A DNA stretch of 64,000 nt from the NCBI RefSeq assembly GCF_030419005.1, contig NZ_CP106951.1:2356001-2420000 (forward strand), read 5' to 3'. A program made the position numbers and the translations under genes. This DNA comes from Eleftheria terrae. GTDB taxonomy: Bacteria > Pseudomonadota > Gammaproteobacteria > Burkholderiales > Burkholderiaceae_C. The notes beneath the pieces were generated by a model. The model did not search any database and was not told the origin of the DNA. It saw only the letters and a program-made list of their open reading frames with translations. Below are positions 29,244 through 39,662 of this stretch, piece by piece (the first letter of the stretch is position 1; every line of letters begins with the position of its first letter).

Positions 29244-30398
29244 ATGCGCAATACCTGGCTGATTTTCTCGCAAGCGGTCACCGTCGCCGTGGCCGCGCTG
29301 TTTGTCGTCGCCACGCTGAAGCCAGAATGGCTCGAACGCAATGCCACCGGGGTGGCGCCCACGGTGTCGATCACCCAGGTGCCCCAGGTACCGGCGGGCA
29401 AGGCGCAGAGCAGTTATTCGGCAGCGGCGAAACGGGCCTCGCCGGCGGTGGTCAACATCGCCACCAGCAAGGCACCGGCCCGCAACCCGCAGGCCGAGGA
29501 CCCCTGGTTCCGGTTCTTCTTCGGCGACCAGGAGGGCCAGGCGCAACCGCAGATGGGTCTGGGCTCGGGCGTGATCGTGTCGGCCGAGGGCTATGTGCTG
29601 ACGAACAACCACGTCATCGAGGGCGCCGACGACATCGAGGTGATGCTCAGCGACGGCCGCAAGGCCCACGCCAAGGTGGTGGGCACCGACCCCGAAACCG
29701 ACCTGGCCGTGCTCAAGCTGTCGCTGACGCTGGAGAAACTGCCGGTGATCACTTTCGGCAATTCGGACGCGCTGGAGGTGGGCGATGTGGTGCTGGCCAT
29801 CGGCAACCCCTTCGGTGTGGGCCAGACCGTGACGTCGGGCATCGTCAGCGCATTGGGGCGCAACCAGCTGGGCATCAACACTTTCGAGAACTTCATCCAG
29901 ACCGACGCCGCGATCAATCCCGGCAACTCCGGCGGCGCGCTGGTGGATGCGGCCGGCAGCCTGATGGGCATCAACACCGCCATCTATTCGCGGTCGGGCG
30001 GCAACATGGGGATCGGCTTTGCCATTCCGGCCTCCACCGCCCGCCAGGTGATGGAGAGCCTGATCAAGGAAGGCCAGGTCACCCGGGGCTGGATCGGCGT
30101 GGAGCCGCAGGAGCTGACGCCGGAAATGGCGGAAACCTTCAACCTGCCGGTCAAGGAAGGCGTGCTGATCACCGGCGTGCTGCAGGGCGGCCCGGCCCAG
30201 CAGGCGGGCGTGCGGCCGGGCGACGTGGTGACCTCGGTGGCCGGCAAGCCGGTGGCCAGCACGGTGCAGCTGCTCAACGCGGTGGCGGAGCTGAAGCCGG
30301 AGTCGGAGGCCGAGATCGACGTGCAGCGTGGCGACAAGAAGCTCGAGCTGAGGGTGAAGGTGGCGCAGCGGCCCAAGGTGTCGCGCCGCAATCGCTGA
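29244..30398 (+). CDS. S1C serine protease of the DegS/HtrA type
   Basis: This 384-aa periplasmic protease has one N-terminal membrane anchor (about residues 5-25), a trypsin-like domain with the catalytic triad in NNHVIEGADD, DPETDLAVLK and NPGNSGGALVD, and a single C-terminal PDZ domain (from about 285). One PDZ and an anchor fit the DegS/AlgW group that starts envelope-stress signalling, but proteobacterial HtrA proteins next to tatC are usually annotated only by family. No Shine-Dalgarno sequence is visible and the divergent gene begins 12 bp away. Confidence 0.92.
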   Translation: MRNTWLIFSQAVTVAVAALFVVATLKPEWLERNATGVAPTVSITQVPQVPAGKAQSSYSAAAKRASPAVVNIATSKAPARNPQAEDPWFRFFFGDQEGQAQPQMGLGSGVIVSAEGYVLTNNHVIEGADDIEVMLSDGRKAHAKVVGTDPETDLAVLKLSLTLEKLPVITFGNSDALEVGDVVLAIGNPFGVGQTVTSGIVSALGRNQLGINTFENFIQTDAAINPGNSGGALVDAAGSLMGINTAIYSRSGGNMGIGFAIPASTARQVMESLIKEGQVTRGWIGVEPQELTPEMAETFNLPVKEGVLITGVLQGGPAQQAGVRPGDVVTSVAGKPVASTVQLLNAVAELKPESEAEIDVQRGDKKLELRVKVAQRPKVSRRNR

Positions 30399-30611
30399 AC
30401 GAGCCGGAGGCTCTGACGGGGCCTTCTTCCGTACATGCAGGGCAGGTCATACATGGCCCGCCCCCCGCCGAAGCCGCGGCACCCGCCGTGTAGGCACCTG
30501 CCACGGTAGCGAAGGGCCGGCGCCGGCCAAGACCGTGGCCGCAAGCTCGGCCAGATGATTCACTGCCGGCGCCTGCCGCCGGCGTCAGGCGGGCCCGCCA
30601 CAGCGGGGCGA

Positions 30612-31409
30612 TCAGCCCGCGGCGTCCTCTTCCTCGGACTCCGGCGCCTTGGTGTGCTTGATGAACAGCTTGGCGGCCCAGATGCCCAACTCGTAGAGCA
30701 GGCACATCGGCACCGCCAGGGCGAGCTGCGAGATCACGTCGGGCGGCGTCACGACCGCGGCGACGATGAAGGCGACCACGATGAAATAGCTGCGGAACGC
30801 CTTCAGCTTCTCGATGCTCACCATGTTGAGCCGGGCCAGCACCACCACCACGATGGGCACCTCGAAGGCAAGGCCGAACGCGAAGAACATGGTCAGCACG
30901 AAGCTCAGGTAGGCTTCGATGTCGGGGGCGGCAGCGATCGTGGCGGGGGCGAAGCTCTGGATGAACTTGAAGACCTGCCCGAACACGAAGAAGTAGCAGA
31001 AGGCCACGCCCAGCAGGAACAGCACGGTGCTGGAGATGACCAGCGGCAGCACCAGCTTCTTCTCGTGCGAGTAGAGCCCGGGCGCGACGAAGGCCCATGC
31101 CTGGTAGAGCACGACCGGCAGGGCAATCAGGAAGGCCGCCATCAGCGTGATCTTCAGCGGCACGATGAAGGGCGAGATCACATTGGTGGCGATCAGCTTG
31201 CTGCCTTGCGGCAACTGCGCCACCAGCGGCGCGGCGAGCAGGTCGTAGAGCTGCGCGGGCCCCGGGAAGAAGGCCAGCACGCCAAACACGACGGCGACTG
31301 CCAGCACGGCGCGAATCAGCCGGTCGCGCAGCTCCACCAGGTGAGAGACGAACGGCTGCTCGGTTCCGTCCAGCTCGTCTGGACGGTTGTTGTCGGAATT
31401 CTGGCTCAC
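30612..31409 (-). CDS. tatC: Twin-arginine translocase subunit TatC
   Basis: TatC is the core receptor of the Tat pathway, which exports folded proteins with RR signal peptides. The 265-aa product has six hydrophobic segments, [15 protein letters not shown] near the N-terminus and the [17 protein letters not shown] segment. The start is a GTG at 31409 that overlaps the tatB stop (GTGA). It ends in an acidic tail (ESEEEDAAG). Last gene of tatABC. Confidence 0.95.
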   Translation of the reverse strand: MSQNSDNNRPDELDGTEQPFVSHLVELRDRLIRAVLAVAVVFGVLAFFPGPAQLYDLLAAPLVAQLPQGSKLIATNVISPFIVPLKITLMAAFLIALPVVLYQAWAFVAPGLYSHEKKLVLPLVISSTVLFLLGVAFCYFFVFGQVFKFIQSFAPATIAAAPDIEAYLSFVLTMFFAFGLAFEVPIVVVVLARLNMVSIEKLKAFRSYFIVVAFIVAAVVTPPDVISQLALAVPMCLLYELGIWAAKLFIKHTKAPESEEEDAAG

Positions 31410-31885
31410 GAACGGGCTTTCGGCGGGCGGAAGCGCGCAACGCGCGCAGCGCCGGACTGGGTGCGGGTGCGCACGCCATGGCGCTGCTTGTACCACTGCG
31501 GCACCGCGCCGCGCTTCAGGCGCCAGTTTTTCTTCGGGTGACGGTACTGCGGCGGCGCCGGCTCCCAGCCGCTGCCAGGCGGTGGGTCGTGGCGGCTGGT
31601 GGCCTCGTCCCAGGCATTCTGAAGGTCACCCCCCAGGTCGCTGACGCCCTGGGACACCGATTGTTCGACGTTGCGCGCGGCATCTTCGAACTCGGTCTTC
31701 ATCTTCTTGAGCTCTTCCAGCTCGATGGAGCGATTGACCTCGGCCTTGACGTCGGCGACATAACGCTGCGCCTTGCCCAGGAGGTGCCCCACCGTGCGCG
31801 CCACGCGCGGCAGCCGCTCGGGCCCGATGACGACCAGCGCCACCGCCCCGATGAGGGCCAACTTGTCGAAACCGAGGTCGATCAT
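31406..31885 (-). CDS. tatB: Twin-arginine translocase subunit TatB
   Basis: This 159-aa protein has the TatB N-terminal helix ([20 protein letters not shown], then GPERLP), an amphipathic helix, and a long charged, Pro/Arg-rich C-terminus typical of betaproteobacteria. It partners with TatC in binding Tat signals. It follows tatA by 65 bp and overlaps tatC. Confidence 0.95.
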   Translation of the reverse strand: MIDLGFDKLALIGAVALVVIGPERLPRVARTVGHLLGKAQRYVADVKAEVNRSIELEELKKMKTEFEDAARNVEQSVSQGVSDLGGDLQNAWDEATSRHDPPPGSGWEPAPPQYRHPKKNWRLKRGAVPQWYKQRHGVRTRTQSGAARVARFRPPKARS

Positions 31886-31950
31886 GAAGAGATGCAGCGC
31901 CCGCAGGCAAAAGTGCCCCGCCGGCCCTCAGGCCGGCAGGAACGGGGGAC

Positions 31951-32184
31951 TCAGGACTTGTTCTTGGCTTCGACGTCGATGGTCGGCCGCTCGGCCGAGC
32001 GATCCGACGCCACCTGCTGCGCAGGCGCGGCCGGGGCGTCGGACGCACCGTCGCGCATGCCGTCCTTGAAGCCCTTGACGGCCCCGCCCAGGTCGGAACC
32101 GATGTTCTTGAGCTTTTTGGTGCCAAACACCAGCACGATGATCAACAGCACAATCAACCAGTGCCAGATGCTGAAGGAACCCAT
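31951..32184 (-). CDS. tatA: Twin-arginine translocase subunit TatA
   Basis: This 77-aa pore-forming subunit has the membrane helix [19 protein letters not shown], the FG-x-KKLP-like hinge and an amphipathic helix ([17 protein letters not shown]). The C-terminus is acidic. It begins the tatABC genes, 34 bp after the HIT gene. Confidence 0.95.
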   Translation of the reverse strand: MGSFSIWHWLIVLLIIVLVFGTKKLKNIGSDLGGAVKGFKDGMRDGASDAPAAPAQQVASDRSAERPTIDVEAKNKS

Positions 32185-32218
32185 GATGTTCTCCTAACGA
32201 CAGAATCGAATTTTAAGT

Positions 32219-32566
32219 TCAGCCGATCTTCCACGGCCGCGGGCCGCCCATGACATGGACGTGGAGGTGAAAGACTTCCTGTCCGCCGTCAATTCCGGTG
32301 TTCACCACGGTGCGGAAGCCATTGTCGGCCCCCTGCTCGCGGGCCAGCCGGGGCGCCAGGCCCAGCATGCGGCCCAGCAGGGCCTCGTGCTCGGGCTGCA
32401 CTTCCTCCAGCGAGGCCAGGTGCAGCTTGGGAATGATGAGGAAATGCACCGGCGCATGCGGCCGGATGTCGTGGAAGGCGAGCAGCTGCTCGTCTTCGAA
32501 AACCTTCTTGGCCGGGATCTGGCCGGCGACGATCTTGCAGAAGATGCAGTTCGGGTCGTGGGTCAT
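32219..32566 (-). CDS. HIT (histidine triad) family nucleotide-binding protein
   Basis: This 115-aa protein is an HinT-type HIT protein: CIFCKIVAGQIPAKKVFEDE at the N-terminus and the catalytic triad HLHVHVMGGR near the C-terminus. HinT hydrolyses adenosine 5'-phosphoramidates and related nucleotides. It lies between the his and tat genes, an order found throughout Burkholderiales. The ATG at 32566 begins MTHDPNCIFC. Confidence 0.93.
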   Translation of the reverse strand: MTHDPNCIFCKIVAGQIPAKKVFEDEQLLAFHDIRPHAPVHFLIIPKLHLASLEEVQPEHEALLGRMLGLAPRLAREQGADNGFRTVVNTGIDGGQEVFHLHVHVMGGPRPWKIG

Positions 32567-32597
32567 GGTGTCGGTGGACGTCGGGTTTCGGGCGGCC

Positions 32598-32972
32598 TCA
32601 GGCAACGGGCCGGTTGTCGTTCAGGCAGAGCCAGCCTCGCACGATGCGGTAGAGGAACCAGATCGAGATCAATCCCCAGGCCAGCCAGCCGGGCGCGAGC
32701 AGCAGCAGCCACAGCGGTGAGGTCAGCGCGTACAGCACCATCGCGACCACCACCGAGCGGATGCGCCAGCGGAAATGCGACTCCTGCCAGGTACCGGCCG
32801 CGTCGTCCTTCTTGACCAGGTCGATGATGAAGGCCACCACCAGCAGGCCGGCCCCCACCTGGAAGCCGGGCACCAGCGCGGCCACCGCGACGATGGCATG
32901 CAGCAGGTAGCTGACCACGCCGATGGTTTTCAGGCTGCGCTCGCGCTCGCTCGTGTCGAGGATCTCGCTCAT
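32598..32972 (-). CDS. DUF4870-like small membrane protein
   Basis: This 124-aa protein shows about three hydrophobic segments (GVVSYLLHAIVAVAALVPGF, GAGLLVVAFIIDLV, and RSVVVAMVLYALTSPLWLLLLAPGWLAWGL) with charged loops, as in the DUF4870/Tic20-like family. Function unknown. It lies 31 bp before the HIT gene and 43 bp after hisE, so it is likely cotranscribed with the his genes. Confidence 0.8.
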   Translation of the reverse strand: MSEILDTSERERSLKTIGVVSYLLHAIVAVAALVPGFQVGAGLLVVAFIIDLVKKDDAAGTWQESHFRWRIRSVVVAMVLYALTSPLWLLLLAPGWLAWGLISIWFLYRIVRGWLCLNDNRPVA

Positions 32973-33015
32973 CTCGGTTGCCTCCCTGGGGTGGTGGGGT
33001 GGGACGCAAGGCCTC

Positions 33016-33339
33016 TCAGCCCTTGCGCGCCGCGAACTCCTGCAGACCGGACAGGCCCTCGCGGCGCTCCAGCTCGGCCAGCACCTCGGCCGGGCCGAGG
33101 CCGAAGTGGGCCAGTGCCACCATCGAATGGAACCACAGGTCGGCCACTTCGTAGACGATCTTGGCCGGGTCGCCGTCCTTGCCGGCCATCACCGTCTCGA
33201 CGGCTTCCTCGCCCACTTTCTTCAGGATGGTGTCGGTGCCCTTGTGGAACAGGCGGGCGACGTAGGAGGCCTCGGGGTCGCCGCCCTTGCGCGACTCGAT
33301 CACGGCCGCCAGGCGCTCCAGGGTGTGGTTGGATGTCAT
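33016..33339 (-). CDS. hisE: Phosphoribosyl-ATP pyrophosphatase
   Basis: HisE removes pyrophosphate from phosphoribosyl-ATP in step two of histidine synthesis. The 107-aa product has the MazG-like helical fold with [33 protein letters not shown] and [16 protein letters not shown]. It is a separate gene from hisI, unlike the fused E. coli HisIE. It follows hisI by 8 bp. Confidence 0.95.
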   Translation of the reverse strand: MTSNHTLERLAAVIESRKGGDPEASYVARLFHKGTDTILKKVGEEAVETVMAGKDGDPAKIVYEVADLWFHSMVALAHFGLGPAEVLAELERREGLSGLQEFAARKG

Positions 33340-33347
33340 GCCGCTGC

Positions 33348-33737
33348 TCACTTGTAGATGCGCTCGGGGTCCTTGAGCACCGGCTCGACCGTCTCCCACT
33401 GCCCGTCCTGCAGGCGGCGGAAGAAGCAGGAATGGCGTCCGGTGTGGCAAGCAATGCCGGGCTGGTGGCCGACCTGCTCGACCTTGAGCAGGATCACGTC
33501 GGCATCGCAGTCGAGCCGCATCTCGTGCACCTTCTGGATGTGGCCGGACTCCTCGCCCTTGTGCCACAGGCGCTGCCGCGAGCGGCTCCAGTAGACCGCC
33601 TCGCCCAGCTCGGCCGTCTGGCCCAGGGCCTCGCGGTTCATGAAGGCGAACATCAGCACGTCGTTGCTGCCGACTTCCTGCGCAATCACGGGCACGAGCC
33701 CCTGCTCGTCCCACTTCACTTGATCCAGCCAGTTCAT
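33348..33737 (-). CDS. hisI: Phosphoribosyl-AMP cyclohydrolase
   Basis: HisI opens the adenine ring of phosphoribosyl-AMP in step three. The 129-aa product contains the zinc-binding [11 protein letters not shown] and [11 protein letters not shown] motifs and the [20 protein letters not shown] segment. It begins [13 protein letters not shown]. Stand-alone, full length. Confidence 0.95.
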   Translation of the reverse strand: MNWLDQVKWDEQGLVPVIAQEVGSNDVLMFAFMNREALGQTAELGEAVYWSRSRQRLWHKGEESGHIQKVHEMRLDCDADVILLKVEQVGHQPGIACHTGRHSCFFRRLQDGQWETVEPVLKDPERIYK

Positions 33738-33785
33738 TCCGGCAGTGTAGCAACGCCTTGTGACGGCCCGCCGGACACTGCGCGG

Positions 33786-34544
33786 CTAGTGGCGCACCGG
33801 GATGCCGCGGGAGGCCATCAGGTCCTTGGCCTGGCCCACCGTGTACTCGCCGTAGTGGAAGATGCTGGCGGCCAGCACCGCGTCGGCATGGCCTTCCTGG
33901 ATGCCGGCGGCCAGGTGCTCCAGCGAGCCGACGCCGCCGGAAGCGATCACCGGCACCGGCACCGCGTCGCTCACCGCGCGGGTCAGGGCGAGGTCGAAGC
34001 CGCTCTTGGTACCGTCACGGTCCATGCTGGTCAGCAGGATCTCGCCGGCGCCGTGCTCGGCCATGCGTCGGGCCCATTCCACCGCGTCGAGCCCGGTGTT
34101 CTTGCGCCCGCCATGGGTGTAGACGTCCCAGCCGCCGCCGGGGCGGGCCTTGGCGTCGATGGCCACCACGATGCACTGCGCGCCGTACTTGGCGGAGGCG
34201 TCGCGGATCAGCTGCGGGTTGGCCACCGCGGCGGAATTGAAGCTCACCTTGTCGGCACCGGCGTTCAGCAGCCGGCGCACGTCGGCCACGGTGCGCACGC
34301 CCCCGCCCACGGTCAATGGAATGAAGACCTGGCTGGCCACCGCCTCGATGATGGGCAGGATCAGGTCGCGCCCGTCGCTGGTGGCGGTGATGTCGAGGAA
34401 GGTGAGTTCGTCGGCGCCCTGGTCGTTGTAGCGAGCGGCAATCTCGATGGGATCGCCTGCATCGCGCAGCTCGACGAAGTTGACGCCCTTGACGACCCGG
34501 CCACCCGTCACGTCCAGGCAGGGGATGATGCGCTTGGCCAGCAT
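33786..34544 (-). CDS. hisF: Imidazole glycerol phosphate synthase, cyclase subunit
   Basis: HisF forms the imidazole ring, with ammonia from HisH. The 252-aa (beta-alpha)8 barrel begins [20 protein letters not shown] (Asp11), and carries [19 protein letters not shown] and the phosphate loops. Its ATG directly abuts the hisA stop (TGAATG), so translation is likely coupled. Confidence 0.96.
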   Translation of the reverse strand: MLAKRIIPCLDVTGGRVVKGVNFVELRDAGDPIEIAARYNDQGADELTFLDITATSDGRDLILPIIEAVASQVFIPLTVGGGVRTVADVRRLLNAGADKVSFNSAAVANPQLIRDASAKYGAQCIVVAIDAKARPGGGWDVYTHGGRKNTGLDAVEWARRMAEHGAGEILLTSMDRDGTKSGFDLALTRAVSDAVPVPVIASGGVGSLEHLAAGIQEGHADAVLAASIFHYGEYTVGQAKDLMASRGIPVRH

Positions 34545-35291
34545 TCAGGCGCCGCCGTTGAGTTCGTCGGCGCGTTTCTGCGCCAGGGTGAAGTCGAGGT
34601 CGCCGCTGTAGATCGCGCGGCCGCAGATCACGCCTTCCACGCCCTCGCTTTCCACCGCGCACAGGCGCTCGATGTCGGCCAGGTTGCTGAGCCCGCCGGA
34701 GGCGATCACCGGGATGCTGAGCGCCTGCGCGAGCTTGACGGTGGCGTCGATGTTGATGCCGGTCAGCATGCCGTCGCGGCCGATGTCGGTGTAGATGACG
34801 CCCTCCACGCCGTAGTCCTCGAACTTGCGGGCCAGGTCGACCACCTCGTGGCCGGACAGCTTGGACCAGCCGTCGGTGGCGACCTTGCCGTCCTTGGCGT
34901 CGAGGCCAACGATGATGTGGCCGCCGAAGGCGGTGCAGGCATCCTGGAGGAAGCCCGGGTTCTTCACCGCCGCGGTGCCGATGATGACGTAGCTCAGGCC
35001 GTCGTCCAGGTAGCGTTCGATGGTGTCGAGGTCGCGGATGCCGCCGCCAAGCTGGACGGGAATCTCGTCGCCCACTTCGGCCAGGATGCTCTTGATTGCC
35101 GCTTCGTTGACCGGCTTGCCGGCAAAGGCCCCGTTGAGGTCAACGAGGTGCAGGCGGCGGGCCCCGGCTTCGAGCCAGCGGCGCGCCATGGCGGCAGGGT
35201 CTTCACCGAAGGTGGTGGAGTCGTTCATGTCGCCTTGCTTGAGGCGCACGCACTTGCCGTCTTTCAGGTCGATGGCAGGGATCAGCAACAT
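34545..35291 (-). CDS. hisA: 1-(5-phosphoribosyl)-5-[(5-phosphoribosylamino)methylideneamino]imidazole-4-carboxamide isomerase
   Basis: HisA isomerises ProFAR to PRFAR by an Amadori rearrangement. The 248-aa barrel begins [16 protein letters not shown] with catalytic Asp8, and has QLGGGIRD and [10 protein letters not shown] (the second acid). It is followed without a gap by hisF, its structural relative. Confidence 0.96.
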   Translation of the reverse strand: MLLIPAIDLKDGKCVRLKQGDMNDSTTFGEDPAAMARRWLEAGARRLHLVDLNGAFAGKPVNEAAIKSILAEVGDEIPVQLGGGIRDLDTIERYLDDGLSYVIIGTAAVKNPGFLQDACTAFGGHIIVGLDAKDGKVATDGWSKLSGHEVVDLARKFEDYGVEGVIYTDIGRDGMLTGINIDATVKLAQALSIPVIASGGLSNLADIERLCAVESEGVEGVICGRAIYSGDLDFTLAQKRADELNGGA

Positions 35292-35351
35292 AGCCGAAGC
35301 GATGGGTGTGGAAAGGAGGTTGGGACGGAGAAGCGAGGAAGTGAGCAGCCG

Positions 35352-35996
35352 TCAGGGCTTCCAGGTCAGGAAGTTGCGGTACAGGGCCAGGCCGTGCTCT
35401 GCGCTCTTCTCCGGGTGGAATTGCGTGGCGAAAATATTATCCCGCGCCACAGCACAGGTAAAGCGGGTGCCGTACTCGGTTTCCCCGGTGCTGTGCTCGG
35501 GCTGCCGGGTGCGGGCATGGTAGCTGTGCACGAAGTAGAACCAGGCGCCGTCGGGCACGCCCTGCCACAGGGCATGCGGGCGGGCCTGGAAGACGCGGTT
35601 CCAGCCCATCTGCGGCACCTTGTAGCGGCTGCCGTCGGGCTGCAGCTGGCCATCCAGCTGGAAGCGCAGCACCTCGCCGGGGATCAGGCCGAGGCCATCG
35701 GTGGGGCCTTCCTCGCTGCGCTCGAGCAGCATCTGCATGCCGACACAGACGCCCATCAGGGGCTTGTGGGCGGCTGCGTGCAGCACGGCCTCCTGCAGGC
35801 CGGAGTCACGCAGCTCGCGCATGCAGTCGGGCATGGCGCCCTGGCCGGGCAGCACCACGCGTTCGGCGGCCATCACGTCCTCGGGGCGCGAGGTCACCTG
35901 CACGTCGATGCCGGTGCCCCGCGCGACATGCAGCACCGCCTGCGACACCGAGCGCAGGTTGCCCATCCCGTAGTCCACCACAGCAAGTGTCGGCAT
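35352..35996 (-). CDS. hisH: Imidazole glycerol phosphate synthase, glutaminase subunit
   Basis: HisH is a class I glutamine amidotransferase that feeds ammonia to HisF. The 214-aa product has the nucleophile Cys in [14 protein letters not shown], the oxyanion strand and the His-Glu pair in [10 protein letters not shown]. It lies 3 bp past hisB and 60 bp before hisA. Confidence 0.96.
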   Translation of the reverse strand: MPTLAVVDYGMGNLRSVSQAVLHVARGTGIDVQVTSRPEDVMAAERVVLPGQGAMPDCMRELRDSGLQEAVLHAAAHKPLMGVCVGMQMLLERSEEGPTDGLGLIPGEVLRFQLDGQLQPDGSRYKVPQMGWNRVFQARPHALWQGVPDGAWFYFVHSYHARTRQPEHSTGETEYGTRFTCAVARDNIFATQFHPEKSAEHGLALYRNFLTWKP

Positions 35997-35999
35997 GGC

Positions 36000-36608
36000 T
36001 CAGAGCGATCCTTTGGTGGAGGGGATGATGCCGGTCATGCGGGGGTCGAGTTCGAGGGCCATGCGCAGGGCCCGGGCAAAGGCCTTGAACACGGTTTCAC
36101 ATTGGTGATGGGCATTCTCGCCACGCAGGTTGTCGATGTGAAGGGTCACGAGTGCGTGATTGGCGAAACCCTGGAAGAACTCATAGGCCAACTGTGTGTC
36201 AAACGCGCCAATCATCCCGGACTTGAAGGGCACGTGCATGGTCAGGCCCGGGCGGCCGGAGAAATCGATCACCACGCGGGAGAGCGCCTCGTCCAGCGGC
36301 ACGTAGGCGTGGCCGTAGCGGCGCAGGCCCTTCTTGTCGCCCACTGCCCGGGCCACCGCCTGGCCCAGCGTGATGCCGACGTCCTCCACCGTGTGGTGGC
36401 CGTCGATGTGCAGGTCGCCCTTGGCGTCGATGTCGAGGTCGATCAGGCCGTGGCGGGCGATCTGGTCCAGCATGTGGTCGAAGAAGCCGATGCCGGTGGA
36501 CAGCCGGGCCTGGCCGGTGCCGTCGAGGTTGACGGCCACGCGGATCTGGGTCTCGGCGGTGTTGCGCGTGACTTCGGCCACGCGGTCGGGGGTGCAGGGG
36601 GTGCTCAT
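36000..36608 (-). CDS. hisB: Imidazoleglycerol-phosphate dehydratase
   Basis: This 202-aa HisB has only the dehydratase domain, not the phosphatase fused to it in enterobacteria. It has the manganese-binding [30 protein letters not shown] and [13 protein letters not shown] motifs. The ATG overlaps the hisC stop (ATGA). A separate histidinol phosphatase must exist elsewhere. Confidence 0.96.
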   Translation of the reverse strand: MSTPCTPDRVAEVTRNTAETQIRVAVNLDGTGQARLSTGIGFFDHMLDQIARHGLIDLDIDAKGDLHIDGHHTVEDVGITLGQAVARAVGDKKGLRRYGHAYVPLDEALSRVVIDFSGRPGLTMHVPFKSGMIGAFDTQLAYEFFQGFANHALVTLHIDNLRGENAHHQCETVFKAFARALRMALELDPRMTGIIPSTKGSL

Positions 36609-37684
36609 TGCAGGCTCTCGCGCAGGGCGGCGATCATCACGTCGTTTTCCTCCGGGGTGCCGACGGTCAGGCGCAGGCAATCGCCCACCGACGCCACCTT
36701 CGCCAGCTTCTTGACGAGCACGCGGCGCTCGCGCAGCGTGGCCAGGCTGCGGTCGGGGTCGGGCACCCGCACCAGCACCATGTTGGCTTCGCTGGGATAG
36801 GGGTGCACACCCGGCATGCCGCGCAGCGCGTCGATCAGCCGCTCGCGCTCGGCGCGCAGCACGGCGGCCTGGCGGGCGAACTCGGCCTCGTGCTCCAGCG
36901 CGAAGAGCGCCGCCTCGCAGTTCAGCACGCTGACGTTGTAGGGCGGGCGCACCTTCTCGATGTGCGCCATCAGGGCCTGACGGCCCATCATGTAGCCGAT
37001 GCGCGCGCCGGCCAGGCCGAACTTGCTCATGGTGCGCATCAGCACGACGTGCTCGTGGCGGGCCAGGCGGTCGATGTAGCTCTTGCTGGCGAAGGGCTGG
37101 TAAGCCTCGTCGATCACCACCAGGCCCGGGGCGGCCTGCACGATGCGCTCGATGATGGCGTCGTCGAACAGGTTGCCACTTGGGTTGTTCGGGTAGGCGA
37201 TGTAGACCAGCACCGGGCGGTGCTCGGCGATGGCAGCCAGCATCGCCGCCTCGTCCAGCTCCAGGCTGCCGGGCACCAGCGGCACGCCGACGTACTTCAG
37301 TCCGTGCAGCTGGGCCGACATCGGGTACATGATGAAGCCTGGCATCGGCGCCACGATGGCCGCACCCGGCACGCTGCAGGCCACCGCGAGCATCGAGATC
37401 AGCTCGTCGGAGCCGTTGCCCAGCATCAGCTCGAAGCCCTCGGGCAGCCGGGCATGGCGGGCCAGCGCCTCGCGCAGCCGGGCGGTGCAGTCGCCGGGAT
37501 AGCGGTTGAGCGCCACCGCGCCCAGGCGCTCGCCGAGCGCGCGCTGCAGCTCGGGCGGCAGGGTGAAGGGGTTCTCCATCGCGTCGAGCTTGATCATGCC
37601 GGTGCTCGGCTGTACGACGTAGGACTGCATGCTGCGCACGTCGTCGCGCACGACCTGCTGCAGGCGTTGTTCGAGGGTGCTCAT
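36605..37684 (-). CDS. hisC: Histidinol-phosphate aminotransferase
   Basis: HisC transfers an amino group from glutamate to imidazole-acetol phosphate, with PLP. The 359-aa product has [37 protein letters not shown] and the PLP-lysine region [15 protein letters not shown]. It sits 2 bp after hisD. Confidence 0.95.
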   Translation of the reverse strand: MSTLEQRLQQVVRDDVRSMQSYVVQPSTGMIKLDAMENPFTLPPELQRALGERLGAVALNRYPGDCTARLREALARHARLPEGFELMLGNGSDELISMLAVACSVPGAAIVAPMPGFIMYPMSAQLHGLKYVGVPLVPGSLELDEAAMLAAIAEHRPVLVYIAYPNNPSGNLFDDAIIERIVQAAPGLVVIDEAYQPFASKSYIDRLARHEHVVLMRTMSKFGLAGARIGYMMGRQALMAHIEKVRPPYNVSVLNCEAALFALEHEAEFARQAAVLRAERERLIDALRGMPGVHPYPSEANMVLVRVPDPDRSLATLRERRVLVKKLAKVASVGDCLRLTVGTPEENDVMIAALRESLQ

Positions 37685-37686
37685 GC

Positions 37687-39015
37687 TCAGTTTTCCTTCT
37701 TGCCGGTCGTCATGCGCAGTTCAGCGGCGCGGGCGTGGGCCTGCAGGCCTTCGCCGTAGGCCAGTTCGGCGGCGATGCCGCCCAGGGTGCGGGCGCCGGC
37801 TTCGCTGACTTCGATGAGGCTGGAGCGCTTCTGGAAGTCGTAGACGCCCAGCGGCGACGAGTAGCGGGCGGTGCCGGAGGTCGGCAGCACGTGGTTGGGA
37901 CCGGCGCAGTAGTCGCCCAGCGATTCGCTGGTGTAGGCCCCAAGGAAGATCGCGCCGGCGTGCCGCAGCAGCGGCTCCCAGCGATGCGGCTCGCGCGAGG
38001 ACACCTCCAGGTGCTCGGGCGCGATGCGGTTGCTGATCTCGCAGGCCTCATCCATGCTGCGGGTGAGGATCAGCGCGCCGCGGCCTTCCAGCGAGGCGCG
38101 GATGACGTCGCGCCGCGGCATCCCGGGCAGCAGGCGGTCGATGGCCTCGCGCACCTGCTCGATGTAGCCGGCGTCCGGGCACAGCAGGATGCTCTGCGCC
38201 AGCTCGTCGTGCTCGGCCTGGCTGAACAGGTCCATGGCCACCCAGTCGGCCGGCGTGCTGCCGTCGGCCAGCACGAGGATCTCGCTCGGGCCGGCGATCA
38301 TGTCGATGCCGACCGTGCCGAAGACCCGCTTCTTGGCGCTGGCCACATAGGCATTGCCGGGGCCGGTGATCTTGTCGACCTTGGGCACCGCGGCCGTGCC
38401 GTAGGCGAGCGCCGCCACCGCCTGCGCACCGCCGATGGTGTAGGCCCGGTGCACGCCGGCCACCGCCGCGGCGGCCAGCACGAGCGGGTTCTTCTCGCCG
38501 CGCGGCGTGGGCACCACCATGACGATCTCGCCAACACCGGCCACCTGGGCCGGGATGGCGTTCATCAGCACGCTGGACGGATAGGCCGCCTTGCCGCCGG
38601 GCACGTAGATGCCCACCCGGTCCAGCGGTGTCACCTTCTGCCCCAGCAGGGTGCCATCCTCGTCGCGGTAGCGCCAGGAGCGGCCGCAGGCTTCGAGCTG
38701 GCGCTCGTGGTACAGCCGTACCCGACGGGCGGCAGCCTGCAGCGCCTCGCGCTGGGCCGGGGTGATCTGCTCGAGTGCCGCCTGCAGTTCCTGCTGGCTC
38801 AGCGCCAGCTCGGAGACCGAGCCGGCGGCCAGGCCGTCGAAGCGGTGGGTGTACTCCAGCACCGCGGCATCGCCGCGGGCCCGCACGTCGGCCAGGATGT
38901 CGGCCACGCGCTGCTCGATCGCATGATCCGTCTCCGCCGACCAATGCAGCGCGCGATGGAATTCAGCTTCGAAGTCCGGCGCGGTGGTGGCGAGTTGACG
39001 GATCTGGACCTTCAT
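37687..39015 (-). CDS. hisD: Histidinol dehydrogenase
   Basis: HisD makes histidine from histidinol in two NAD+-dependent oxidations at a zinc site. The 442-aa product has [46 protein letters not shown] and APEHLEVS. I prefer the ATG at 39015, with AGGGG 8 bases before it. A GTG at 39024 overlaps the hisG stop (GTGA) and would add three residues. Confidence 0.95.
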   Translation of the reverse strand: MKVQIRQLATTAPDFEAEFHRALHWSAETDHAIEQRVADILADVRARGDAAVLEYTHRFDGLAAGSVSELALSQQELQAALEQITPAQREALQAAARRVRLYHERQLEACGRSWRYRDEDGTLLGQKVTPLDRVGIYVPGGKAAYPSSVLMNAIPAQVAGVGEIVMVVPTPRGEKNPLVLAAAAVAGVHRAYTIGGAQAVAALAYGTAAVPKVDKITGPGNAYVASAKKRVFGTVGIDMIAGPSEILVLADGSTPADWVAMDLFSQAEHDELAQSILLCPDAGYIEQVREAIDRLLPGMPRRDVIRASLEGRGALILTRSMDEACEISNRIAPEHLEVSSREPHRWEPLLRHAGAIFLGAYTSESLGDYCAGPNHVLPTSGTARYSSPLGVYDFQKRSSLIEVSEAGARTLGGIAAELAYGEGLQAHARAAELRMTTGKKEN

Positions 39016-39020
39016 TTGGT

Positions 39021-39662
39021 TCACCCCTGCACGATGGCGTTGGAGAAGACGTCGATGAGTCGACGGATGGGCTCGCGCTTGAGCTTGAGCGCGGCCTGGT
39101 TGACGACGAGGCGGGAGGAGATCTCCATGATCTGCTCCACCTCGACCAGGTGGTTGGCCTTGAGCGTGCTGCCGGTGGAGACCAGGTCAACGATGGCGTC
39201 GGCCAGGCCGGTCAGCGGCGCCAGCTCCATGGAACCGTAGAGCTTGATGAGGTCGACGTGCACGCCCTTGTCGGCGAAGTGCTGGCGCGCCACGGTCGTG
39301 TACTTGGTGGCCACCCGCAGCCGCGAGCCCTGCCGCACGGCGGCGGCGTAGTCGAAGTCGGCACGCGCGGCCACGCTCATGCGGCAGCGGGCGATGCGCA
39401 GGTCCAGCGGCTGGTACAGGCCCTGGCCGCCGTGCTCCAGCAGCACGTCGCGGCCGGCCACGCCGAGGTCGGCGCCGCCGTACTGCACATAGGTGGGCAC
39501 GTCGGTGGCGCGCACCAGCACCACCCGCACATCGTCGCGGTTGGTGGGCAGGATGAGCTTGCGGGACTTCTCGGGGTCTTCGGTCACCTCGATGCCGGCA
39601 GCCTTCAGCAGCGGCAGGGTCTCTTCGAAGATGCGTCCCTTGGACAGCGCCAGCGTGATCAT
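39021..39662 (-). CDS. hisG: ATP phosphoribosyltransferase (short form)
   Basis: HisG joins ATP and PRPP in the first step of histidine synthesis. At 213 aa it is the short form, which lacks the C-terminal regulatory domain and needs HisZ for activity and feedback control; hisZ is not in this window. Motifs: [31 protein letters not shown] and [16 protein letters not shown]. The ATG overlaps the murA stop. Confidence 0.95.
   Translation of the reverse strand: MITLALSKGRIFEETLPLLKAAGIEVTEDPEKSRKLILPTNRDDVRVVLVRATDVPTYVQYGGADLGVAGRDVLLEHGGQGLYQPLDLRIARCRMSVAARADFDYAAAVRQGSRLRVATKYTTVARQHFADKGVHVDLIKLYGSMELAPLTGLADAIVDLVSTGSTLKANHLVEVEQIMEISSRLVVNQAALKLKREPIRRLIDVFSNAIVQG

Noticed and set aside
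32775..36800. 1341-codon plus-strand frame opposite the his genes
   Set aside because: It overlaps nine well-supported minus-strand genes and its product is His/Ala/Gly-rich shadow sequence.
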